DNA of 5,433 bases from NCBI GenBank assembly GCA_031277235.1, contig JAITMT010000131.1, positions 1-5,433 of the forward strand. Reading direction: 5' to 3'. Numbering within the stretch: the stretch's first letter is position 1; every line of letters begins with the position of its first letter. The notes under the pieces are model-generated. The model saw only the letters and a list, made by a program, of their open reading frames with translations. It did no database searches and was not told the origin of the DNA. Shown here piece by piece: positions 1 to 5,433 of this stretch. The DNA is from Tannerella sp. (lineage in GTDB: Bacteria > Bacteroidota > Bacteroidia > Bacteroidales > Tannerellaceae). The position numbers were made by a program, and so were the translations under genes.

Positions 1-76
1 TTCGCGCATTTTTTGAAATGATGTCCAAAATTTTGCGGTCTAACCGGTCAATTTTCTCTGTTTCGTTTTTTTCCAT
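1..76 (-). CDS. Lrp/AsnC-family transcriptional regulator, N-terminal fragment cut by the window edge
   Basis: The minus strand opens with ATG at 76-74 and stays open for 25 codons to the window end. The peptide begins MEKNETEKIDRLDRKI and continues LDIISKNAR. The pattern I-D-x-L-D-x-K-I-L-x-x-I-x-x-N-A-R is the first helix of the Lrp/AsnC winged helix-turn-helix domain, where it sits at the same distance from the start (aspartates D10 and D13, then N23-A24-R25). Members of this family are usually about 150-160 residues, with a C-terminal RAM domain that binds amino acids and forms dimers or octamers; that part lies outside the window. No Shine-Dalgarno sequence precedes the ATG, as expected in Bacteroidetes. 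The gene is separated from the upstream lipoprotein gene by a terminator and 214 bases, so it is probably transcribed from its own promoter, although I see no exact TAnnTTTG match. Targets and effector are unknown. Confidence 0.85.
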   Translation of the reverse strand, partial: MEKNETEKIDRLDRKILDIISKNAR

Positions 77-85
77 TTTTTGCTA

Positions 86-97
86 TTTCAATTGAAA
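86..97. promoter_or_regulatory. Perfect 12-bp palindrome just upstream of the Lrp/AsnC start
   Basis: TTTCAATTGAAA is a perfect palindrome ending 10 bases before the ATG at 76. Lrp/AsnC proteins commonly bind dyad sites at their own promoters, so an autoregulatory operator is possible. That role is inferred only from position and symmetry. Short AT-rich palindromes also arise by chance. Confidence 0.3.
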
Positions 98-102
98 CGG
101 GT

Positions 103-120
103 TTGTAATTTTCTTGTAAT
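103..120. repeat. Helically phased direct repeat TTGTAAT x2
   Basis: TTGTAAT occurs at 103-109 and again at 114-120, an 11-base period, or about one turn of DNA. On the minus strand it reads ATTACAA twice, 27-44 bases upstream of the Lrp/AsnC start codon. Phased direct repeats can be activator sites, but the copies are short and AT-rich, so chance is a real alternative. Confidence 0.25.
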
Positions 121-141
121 CAGCGATAATCTGCCGGAGTA

Positions 142-211
142 GAGAATAGCCCCTCCCCAAAGGGGAGGGAGTCCCCCTCCTTCGGAGGGGTTAGGGGAGG
201 CTTGACCTCTC
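142..211. repeat. GC-rich nested-hairpin intergenic repeat (REP-like palindromic element)
   Basis: This 70-base block stands out from its AT-rich surroundings. It holds two adjacent perfect hairpins: CCCTCCCC/GGGGAGGG with loop AAA (151-169), and CCCCTCC/GGAGGGG with loop TTC (174-190). A further GGGGAGG (194-200) can pair with CCTCCCC (152-158), enclosing the second hairpin as an alternative fold. The flanks extend the symmetry imperfectly (GAGA at 142-145, AGCC near 148, AGGCT at 198-202, TCTC at 208-211). I recall very similar pyrimidine/purine blocks as multicopy intergenic repeats in Bacteroidetes genomes, but copy number cannot be seen here. Neither hairpin is followed by a T-tract, so a simple intrinsic terminator is unlikely. 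If the Lrp/AsnC transcript starts upstream of it, these hairpins would lie in its leader. Confidence 0.6.
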
Positions 212-227
212 AATCCTAAACGGATTG
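211..227. other. Small perfect inverted repeat adjoining the REP-like element
   Basis: CAATCC (211-216) and GGATTG (222-227) form a 6-bp stem with a 5-base loop, directly abutting the GC-rich repeat. It may be a third hairpin of the same element or a chance dyad. No T-tract follows on either strand. Confidence 0.3.
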
Positions 228-250
228 CAAAATTTGGGTATAACATTGCG

Positions 251-268
251 TATTCATTTCAATGAATA
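251..268. promoter_or_regulatory. Inverted repeat TATTCATT-TC-AATGAATA
   Basis: This is an 8-bp perfect inverted repeat with a 2-base centre. Its middle (TTTCAATGAA) resembles the palindrome at 86-97 (TTTCAATTGAA), differing by one inserted T. Both lie in the gap upstream of the Lrp/AsnC gene, so they could be two sites for one regulator. No experimental or family consensus supports this. Confidence 0.25.
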
Positions 269-290
269 TTTGTCATATCCGTTTGATTAT

Positions 291-328
291 AAAAAAGTTG
301 CAGCAACAGAAAAATCCGCCGCTGCAAC
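291..328 (-). terminator. Intrinsic terminator of the lipoprotein gene
   Basis: On the minus strand, 10 bases after the TAA stop, GTTGCAGC (328-321) pairs perfectly with GCTGCAAC (304-297). The stem can extend inward by five more pairs, three of them G-U, leaving a loop of ATTTTT. A run of six T residues (296-291) follows directly. The stem, loop, T-tract and position right after the stop codon are those of a Rho-independent terminator. It separates the lipoprotein transcript from the Lrp/AsnC gene. On the plus strand no T-tract follows, so it acts in one direction. Confidence 0.88.
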
Positions 329-338
329 CGAAAAAATC

Positions 339-2030
339 TTATCTCAATAAATCGGTAAACGATGAATCGCGCATATATTTTGCAAATTCGAGGTCGTTAG
401 CCGCTTCAACGGCAAGCGCGGGGTCTTTCGCAATCGCGCTGCGCATGTTGGTGATAACGCCGCCTGCATCATTGGTGCGCGCCGAAACGATGGCTTTCAA
501 ATAGGAAGTTATCGCGTCGGGATTCGTTACGCCGTTCAACGTCTGCGCTGCCGTGCTGTAATCTTTCGTTAACAGTTGAGCCAGAGCCGCGTTGTTCGTT
601 TTCGCGCCTGCAAACGAGCGTACAGCCTTCGCATAATCGCCCTGTTCGAGGTAGAGCAATCCGAGCGCTTCGCCGAGGGCAGGTACATCGGAAACGTTGC
701 CCAGCAGTTGCTGCGCCTTGTCCGCATTTCCGTTCAACAGTTCGATCAATCCCAGATTCATATTGGACTCGCTGTTGTTTTTGATGGAATTTGCCTTGTT
801 GAACAACTCGGCTGCCCTGTCAAAATTGCCTGCAATGAAACGCTGGATTCCGACATTGTTCCAAACCCTGTAATCATCGGGGAACAACTGGCTTGCCTTC
901 GTATAAATCGTTTCCTTTTTGGCGTTGTCGTCCGTCAAGGTAGCGGCATAGAGCAGTTCTTCGACATTGAGACTGCCGGGGTTGCTTGCCGCCAGGTCTG
1001 TAATTTCTTCGTCCGATTTGCCGACGATTTCAATGTTGGCAATCAGGCGCGAACGACGCAATTGCGGCAGGATTTCCTGCGCCAGCGATTCGAATACGGT
1101 CGAAATGTTTTTGATTTCGCGTTCTCTTTCTTCCGGATCTTTGTACATGGATAACACGCGGAGAACCAGTTCCTTATCCTGTAAATTCGACTTGGCGACG
1201 AGTTCCTGGAAACCTTCCCAGTCCTGCGCCGTGTAACGCGCGTCAATGGGCACCGTGATTTTGCGTTTTTTCAATTCTTTCGTTACGTAATTTTCCGTGT
1301 TGGCTTCGCGTTTTTCCGCTAATTTTTCGTTCAGTTCCACGCCGCCGTCGGGTGAAGCGTAGGACGAAATCTCAACCGAAACATTCTGATTTGGAGCCTG
1401 ATCGGCGTTTTCAACGATATTTTTCCAGTCGCTGACCTCGCTTTTGTTCAACTCCTGCGAGCGAAGTTCCGCCTGCTGAATCAGGAACATAATGTTCGCA
1501 TCGTAAGCCTCCTTGATGATGCGCTGAAACTTGTCGGGCGCGATGGCGGGCGTTGAGGTAGCGGCGTTTGCCAGAGCGGATGTCGCAACGACGCCGTCGG
1601 CAATCTTAATATCAGGAAGTTGCACGACTTTGTTTTTGATTTTGGCGTCAAAAGTCAGGTACAGTTCCGATTTTTTCATCACGGGTTTGTAATCGAACGT
1701 CGTGCGCATGGTGGCGTTTCCGCCTGCCGAGAAGTTCACAACCTGATTGTTAGCCCTGACTTTCTCTCCCTGGAAAGTGTAGGCTGTGCCCCATGTTTCG
1801 CCGGTTTCGTAGCGAAGCACCGGCGTTACGGTTACAGTCGCATTTTTGTTGAACCATTTTGCCGGAAAAGTGGCATTAATGGTAACCGGAACTTTGCCTC
1901 CCACGACCTCGAGCGGTTGCGGTTCGGCTGTTACATACTGGCTTGACAGAGGCGTCAATTTTCCTGAACAAGCAGAAAATAAAGAGATTGCAGCAAGTGC
2001 AATGAGTGGTAAAAAAATTTTTTTCTTCAT
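339..2030 (-). CDS. Envelope lipoprotein with OmpA-like domain and C-terminal TPR repeats
   Basis: This 563-residue protein starts MKKKIF, followed by a hydrophobic stretch and a lipobox-like FSAC, predicting a lipid-modified Cys21. No acidic run follows the cysteine, so there is no obvious surface-export signal of the Bacteroidetes type, and periplasmic orientation is inferred. Residues about 31-150 look like a beta-rich domain I cannot name. Residues about 176-336 resemble an OmpA-like fold: MFLIQQAELR for the first strand and helix, SYASPDGG..LNEKLAEKRE (224-242) for the core motif, and RRSRLIANIEIVG for the last strand, with a charged helical insert at about 256-324. Residues about 352-515 hold several TPR-like helical pairs (for example NNVGIQRFIAGNFDRAAELF). 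The start is fixed by the signal peptide and by a promoter 52-59 bases upstream. It is not PorE, which is lipidated but has TPR, WD40 and then OmpA. The protein probably scaffolds an envelope complex near peptidoglycan; partners are unknown. It appears monocistronic. Confidence 0.9.
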   Translation of the reverse strand: MKKKIFLPLIALAAISLFSACSGKLTPLSSQYVTAEPQPLEVVGGKVPVTINATFPAKWFNKNATVTVTPVLRYETGETWGTAYTFQGEKVRANNQVVNFSAGGNATMRTTFDYKPVMKKSELYLTFDAKIKNKVVQLPDIKIADGVVATSALANAATSTPAIAPDKFQRIIKEAYDANIMFLIQQAELRSQELNKSEVSDWKNIVENADQAPNQNVSVEISSYASPDGGVELNEKLAEKREANTENYVTKELKKRKITVPIDARYTAQDWEGFQELVAKSNLQDKELVLRVLSMYKDPEEREREIKNISTVFESLAQEILPQLRRSRLIANIEIVGKSDEEITDLAASNPGSLNVEELLYAATLTDDNAKKETIYTKASQLFPDDYRVWNNVGIQRFIAGNFDRAAELFNKANSIKNNSESNMNLGLIELLNGNADKAQQLLGNVSDVPALGEALGLLYLEQGDYAKAVRSFAGAKTNNAALAQLLTKDYSTAAQTLNGVTNPDAITSYLKAIVSARTNDAGGVITNMRSAIAKDPALAVEAANDLEFAKYMRDSSFTDLLR

Positions 2031-2081
2031 AGATTTAATATTATTACTGAATTATACATGTTTTTTGCGTCGAAATTTTTG

Positions 2082-2089
2082 CAAATGTA
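2082..2089 (-). promoter_or_regulatory. Bacteroides-type -7 promoter element of the lipoprotein gene
   Basis: The minus strand reads TACATTTG followed by C, an exact match to the Bacteroidetes primary sigma factor -7 consensus TAnnTTTG. It lies 52-59 bases before the ATG, giving a leader of roughly 45 bases. I find no convincing TTTG-like -33 box at 19-21 bases upstream. An A/T tract further upstream (2121-2135) may compensate. There is no Shine-Dalgarno sequence in the leader. Confidence 0.7.
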
Positions 2090-2120
2090 CGTAAAATTCT
2101 CGAATTGCACGCTATTGGGC

Positions 2121-2135
2121 AAAAAATTTTTTTTT
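2121..2135. promoter_or_regulatory. A6T9 tract, possible UP-like element of the lipoprotein promoter
   Basis: Six A residues followed by nine T residues lie 32-46 bases upstream of the -7 element of the lipoprotein promoter. That is about where an RNA polymerase alpha-subunit contact (UP element) would be. Such tracts also bend DNA. The role is inferred from position and composition only. Confidence 0.3.
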
Positions 2136-2217
2136 CATCAATTTTTCGGATTGCTTCCTGCTTCGTTCCCCGCAGTTCGCTATGGTGGAAAATGCAGTTT
2201 TTAGAAGTGTCCGATAT
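2136..2217. other. Unassigned intergenic segment
   Basis: This segment lies between the secDF terminator and the A/T tract. It is less AT-rich than the rest of the gap (for example CCCCGCAGTTCGC near 2168-2180). I see no credible open reading frame, tRNA fold or known regulatory motif on either strand. It could be a remnant of a mobile or repeated sequence. Confidence 0.3.
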
Positions 2218-2254
2218 AAAAAAGAGGCTGTACTTTTTGAGAACAGCCCCTTTT
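2218..2254 (-). terminator. Intrinsic terminator of secDF
   Basis: On the minus strand, 21 bases past the secDF stop, AAAAGGGGCTGT (2254-2243) pairs with ACAGCCTCTTTT (2231-2220) over 12 bp with a single G-U pair. The loop has 11 bases, and the T run extends to 2218. On the plus strand the same G-U becomes an A-C mismatch, which favours minus-strand function. The strong stem, T-tract and position make a Rho-independent terminator very likely, isolating secDF from the lipoprotein gene downstream. Confidence 0.9.
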
Positions 2255-2275
2255 GTTTTTATTGAAAAATCCACC

Positions 2276-5200
2276 TTATTTTGCACCCGTCTCGAAAGGA
2301 ATTCCCTTTTTGGACAACTGGCGTTTCTGGATTTCATAAGCCACCGGCGTTGCGATAAACAGCGTTGCGTACGTTGCAAAGATGACGCCGAGGATGATGG
2401 CAAACGTGAAACTGCGAATCGTCGGACCGCCGAGCACAAACATACAGAACACAACGAGCAACGTCGCAAAAGACGTATTCAACGTTCGGTTCAGCGTCTG
2501 GTTCAGGGCGTCGTTTATCACGATGAAACGGTCGCGTTTCGGATAGTTCCGAATCGTTTCGCGCACGCGGTCGAAGACCACGACGGTATCGTTCAGCGAA
2601 TAGCCGATGATGGTCAAAATGGCGGCGATGAAGTTCTGGTCAATTTCCATGGAGAACGGCAAAATCCTCCAGAGCAACGCCCAGACCGCAATAATGGCAA
2701 GCGAAGTTACCAGTACCGAGAGGAATACGCCCACCGAGAAGGCAAAGTCGCGGAAAGTGAGCAACACGTACAGCGACATGAATATCATCGCGATAAACAC
2801 TGCCATCAGGGCGCTGTTGCGGATGTCGTCCGCCATGCTCGGTCCTACTTTTTGCGAACTCTTGATATTGGTGGAATTAAACTGTTCGACCGTAGTCCCT
2901 TCGGGCAGATACTCTTTCAATCCGTCATACAGTTTGCCGATAATTTCCGATTCCACTTCGGCGCTGTTGTCCGCAATCTTGTAGTTGGTCGAAACGCGAA
3001 TCTGGTTGGAAGAGCCAATCGTAATGACGCCTACGGAACCTTCGAGTTCTTCGTCGAGCGATATGCGCGCCTCGTCCGTGCGTACCGGTTCGTCGAAACG
3101 GATAATATAGTTGCGACCGCCCGTAAAGTCAATGCCCGCGTTAAGTCCGATGGTTGCGATGGCAATACCGCCCAGAACGATGAGGACAGTCGGAATCATG
3201 TAACCGGTCCTTCTCATTCCGAGGAAGTTGATTTTAGGCTCGATATTCATCAGTTTTTCCGAAAGTTTGGTTCTGAAGGTAAATTTGGAGAATGTTGCGG
3301 TGTTGATAAATCTTTCGTAAACAAGCCTTGTCAGGAACACGGCGGTCAGGAACGACACGGCAACACCGATAAGCATTGTCCACGCAAAACCCTTGATGGG
3401 ACCGATTCCAAAAATAAGCAGCACGACACCGGCGATGATTGCCGTAAGGTTTCCGTCGAAAATTGCCGAGAAAGCGTTTTTGTAGCCTTCGGTGATGGCT
3501 CGCGCAAACTGTTTTCCGGCTTTCATTTCTTCCCTTGCGCGTTCGTAGATTAGCACGTTGGCGTCCACCGCCATACCGAGCGAGAGCACCATACCCGCGA
3601 TACCCGGCATCGTCAAGACCGCCTTGAACGAGGCGAGAATACCGAGCGTAAAGAAAATGTTTATCAACAGCGCGCCGTTGGCGATCATGCCCGGAATCAC
3701 TCCGTAGAGTATGCACATGTATATCATCAGGGCGATGAATGCCACGATAAACGAGATGACGCCCGCCTGGATTGCTTCCTTGCCGAGCGACGGACCTACG
3801 ATGTTTTCCTGCGCGATGGTAACCGAAGCCGCCATTTTACCGGATTTCAGCACGTTAGCCAAGTCCTTTGCCTCTTCCACCGAGAAACCCCCGGTAATGG
3901 CCGAACGACCGCCCGTAATCTCCCCCAGAACGTTCGGCGCCGAATATACCATATTGTCCAGCACAATAGCTATGCTTTTATTGATATTATCTTTGGTCAG
4001 GCGCGCCCACTGTTCTGCGCCTTCGGAATTCATCGTCATGGAAACTTCCTGTCTCGAACGCGACACCATTCCCTGTTCATAATCGGCTGTGGCGTCAATA
4101 ACAACGTTACCGCTCATGGCGGCAGAGCCGTCGCGCTTGGTTACTTTCAGCGCATATAACTGGTAATACTGGTCGTTTTCGTCCATCGCCTTTACTGCCC
4201 AGCGGAAAATGATGTCGGAACGCAAAGCATCCCTTACATTCCTCATATTCAGCAAACTGTCTATTCGAGGCATATCCTGTTTCAATGCCACTCCGACTAT
4301 CGGTCCCGGCGCAAACTGTCCGTTTCTATCCACATTGGGCATCAAATAGGCAAACAGCGGATTGGCTTTCGCCCTTTCTTCATCGGAAATATCAGGTGCT
4401 GTTTCCGCCTCGTTCGTATCCAAGTCTCCAATCAGGGAATCTACTTCCGTAAGGGATTCCGCCAGGAGGTCAACAGAATCTTTCTTCGTCGAATCGGGTA
4501 CAACCTCGGTTATCGCGTCTGTTTCCACGGCAACATCCGTAGAGTCCGAAGCCGGTGTTGCGCTGCTTTCCGCCAGTTCGGCGAGCGCTCTGTCGGCGGC
4601 TGCCAGCAACGGGTAGATTTCCGATTGGTCGAAGGTTTCCCAAAATTCAAGATTGGCGCTTCCCTGCAACAGGCGGCGGACACGCTCGGTGTCTTTCACG
4701 CCCGGGAGTTCCACAAAAATACGCCCGTCCTGCTCCAGTTTTTGAATGTTCGGAGATACAACGCCGAAACGGTCAATACGCGTGCGCAACACGTTGAACG
4801 AATTGTCAATCGCGCTCTGCAATTCCTTGCGGAGTACATCAATTACCTGATTATCCGAACTTGCGGGCGTAATTCTGTCTTTCAGTTCAAACGTACTGAA
4901 AACAGCCGAAAGCCGCGCGTTCGGATCCGATTTCTTGTATTCTTCCACGAAAAGGTCTATGAAACCTTTTTGACTTGACGATTGGCGTGCCTGTGCCAAA
5001 TCGAGGGCTTTGTTGAAATTCTCGTCCTTGTTGTTGTTGGCTAACGAACGGATGACGTCGGCAACGTTCATTTCGAGGATGATGTCCATACCGCCCTTCA
5101 GGTCAAGCCCCAAGGTAATTTCATTGTCACGGCATTGTTTGAGCGTGTGTCCCAGCCACACTTTTTTGTTGGACAAAGAGTCAAGAAAAAATGTCTCTTT

Positions 5201-5332
5201 GGCTGCATCTCCGTTTGCATAAAGCGCTGCCTCCTTGTTGTATTTACTTGTTACGAACGAAAACGACAAATAATACATACAAACCAGGGTCAGCAAGACG
5301 GCAAACACTCTGATAAATCCTTTGTTTTGCAT
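2276..5332 (-). CDS. secDF: Fused protein translocase subunit SecDF
   Basis: This inner-membrane protein of 1018 residues joins SecD and SecF in one chain. It uses proton flow to pull secreted proteins from the SecYEG channel into the periplasm. A first membrane segment (about 7-28) leads to the SecD D1 motif GLDLKGG (75-81). The periplasmic P1 domain includes RTRIDRFGV (183-191) and the later GEITGGRSAITGGFS stretch (470-484). SecD membrane segments 2-6 span about 521-670, with GMAVDANVLIYER holding D590. SecF begins near 700, with GIDFTGG (733-739), a second periplasmic domain (about 740-835), and segments to about 998. GYSLNDTVVVFDR holds D915, and R949 follows in LNRT. By alignment with Thermus SecDF, D590, D915 and R949 match the proton-path residues. 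All key motifs are present, with no frameshift. Residues 250-320 are an acidic Ser/Thr-rich insertion. The length is typical of Bacteroidetes SecDF. No yajC lies inside the window, and the gene has its own promoter and terminator. Confidence 0.98.
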   Translation of the reverse strand: MQNKGFIRVFAVLLTLVCMYYLSFSFVTSKYNKEAALYANGDAAKETFFLDSLSNKKVWLGHTLKQCRDNEITLGLDLKGGMDIILEMNVADVIRSLANNNKDENFNKALDLAQARQSSSQKGFIDLFVEEYKKSDPNARLSAVFSTFELKDRITPASSDNQVIDVLRKELQSAIDNSFNVLRTRIDRFGVVSPNIQKLEQDGRIFVELPGVKDTERVRRLLQGSANLEFWETFDQSEIYPLLAAADRALAELAESSATPASDSTDVAVETDAITEVVPDSTKKDSVDLLAESLTEVDSLIGDLDTNEAETAPDISDEERAKANPLFAYLMPNVDRNGQFAPGPIVGVALKQDMPRIDSLLNMRNVRDALRSDIIFRWAVKAMDENDQYYQLYALKVTKRDGSAAMSGNVVIDATADYEQGMVSRSRQEVSMTMNSEGAEQWARLTKDNINKSIAIVLDNMVYSAPNVLGEITGGRSAITGGFSVEEAKDLANVLKSGKMAASVTIAQENIVGPSLGKEAIQAGVISFIVAFIALMIYMCILYGVIPGMIANGALLINIFFTLGILASFKAVLTMPGIAGMVLSLGMAVDANVLIYERAREEMKAGKQFARAITEGYKNAFSAIFDGNLTAIIAGVVLLIFGIGPIKGFAWTMLIGVAVSFLTAVFLTRLVYERFINTATFSKFTFRTKLSEKLMNIEPKINFLGMRRTGYMIPTVLIVLGGIAIATIGLNAGIDFTGGRNYIIRFDEPVRTDEARISLDEELEGSVGVITIGSSNQIRVSTNYKIADNSAEVESEIIGKLYDGLKEYLPEGTTVEQFNSTNIKSSQKVGPSMADDIRNSALMAVFIAMIFMSLYVLLTFRDFAFSVGVFLSVLVTSLAIIAVWALLWRILPFSMEIDQNFIAAILTIIGYSLNDTVVVFDRVRETIRNYPKRDRFIVINDALNQTLNRTLNTSFATLLVVFCMFVLGGPTIRSFTFAIILGVIFATYATLFIATPVAYEIQKRQLSKKGIPFETGAK

Positions 5333-5388
5333 TGAATATTATATATTTATATTATTACTCGTATGATAAAATTTTATTTTTCAGGGTG

Positions 5389-5420
5389 CAAAGATAAGAT
5401 TTTTTTCGTTCTAAAACAGA
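5389..5420 (-). promoter_or_regulatory. Bacteroides-type promoter of secDF
   Basis: On the minus strand TATCTTTG followed by C (5396-5389) matches the -7 consensus TAnnTTTG exactly. Twenty bases upstream, TCTG (5420-5417) matches three of four bases of the -33 TTTG box, at the spacing usual for Bacteroides. The -7 box lies 57 bases before the ATG, so the leader is about 50 bases, very AT-rich and without a Shine-Dalgarno sequence. The leader contains no ATG, so no upstream leader peptide is visible. A perfect AT palindrome (ATAAAATTTTAT, 5366-5377) sits near the predicted start of transcription and may be chance. Confidence 0.75.
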
Positions 5421-5433
5421 TTTTTGAGGAAAT

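Noticed and set aside
151..190. Hairpins at 151-169 and 174-190 as intrinsic terminators or CRISPR-like repeats
   Set aside because: No T-tract follows either hairpin on either strand, and the lipoprotein gene already has a terminator. There are no regularly spaced repeats with unique spacers, so this is not a CRISPR array.
262..504. Plus-strand open frame of 80 codons
   Set aside because: It runs through the minus-strand terminator and the 3' end of the lipoprotein gene, and its low-complexity peptide has no recognisable features.
576..1154. Plus-strand open frame of 192 codons antisense to the lipoprotein gene
   Set aside because: The opposite strand has a clear signal peptide, OmpA-like and TPR motifs, a promoter and a terminator. 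The antisense frame shows no domain or start signal.
2115..2138. Tiny minus-strand frame beginning MKKKFFAQ, similar to the lipoprotein start MKKKIF
   Set aside because: It stops after eight codons, lies upstream of the predicted lipoprotein promoter, and the likeness comes from A/T-tract codons. A leader peptide or duplicated gene start is not supported.
2105..3553. Long plus-strand open frame of 482 codons antisense to secDF
   Set aside because: It lies almost entirely opposite the conserved SecF and SecD coding sequence. It starts with a non-ATG codon in the spacer and has a skewed His/Arg/Asp/Glu-rich composition without recognisable domains. No TAnnTTTG promoter was found before it on the plus strand. 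It is a shadow of secDF codon usage.
5333..5388. Possible arrest-peptide leader (SecM/VemP type) controlling secDF
   Set aside because: The predicted leader of about 50 bases contains no ATG and no room for a stalling peptide. Nothing indicates translational feedback of that type here.

Overview
The window looks like chromosomal DNA from a Bacteroidetes bacterium, probably of the order Bacteroidales. The evidence is a SecD-SecF translational fusion of about 1000 residues, AT-rich gene starts without a Shine-Dalgarno sequence, and two exact matches to the Bacteroides -7 promoter element (TAnnTTTG) placed about 50 bases upstream of start codons. There is also an OmpA/TPR lipoprotein of a kind common in this phylum. 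A precise genus cannot be assigned by eye.

All three recognisable genes lie on the minus strand, so the window is best read from high to low coordinates. A promoter at 5389-5420 drives secDF (5332-2276), which ends at a strong intrinsic terminator (2254-2218). An AT-rich gap follows, carrying an A/T tract and a second promoter (2089-2082). That promoter serves a 563-residue lipoprotein gene (2030-339), which has its own terminator (328-291). A 214-base gap then holds a GC-rich nested-hairpin repeat (142-211) and several small palindromes. At the left edge are the first 25 codons of an Lrp/AsnC-family regulator (76-1), cut by the window end.

Each of the two complete genes appears to be its own transcription unit, so their adjacency does not by itself imply shared function. 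SecDF pulls secreted proteins across the inner membrane using the proton gradient. The lipoprotein is predicted to be a Sec client anchored in the envelope, with a possible peptidoglycan-contacting domain and a TPR scaffold. The regulator is cytoplasmic and its targets cannot be told from 25 residues.

I found no mobile-element gene, CRISPR array, tRNA or rRNA, and no clear sign of a new multi-gene system. The most interesting parts are the non-coding gap upstream of the Lrp/AsnC gene (repeat element plus related palindromes), the little-characterised lipoprotein architecture, and an acidic low-complexity insertion in the SecD periplasmic domain.
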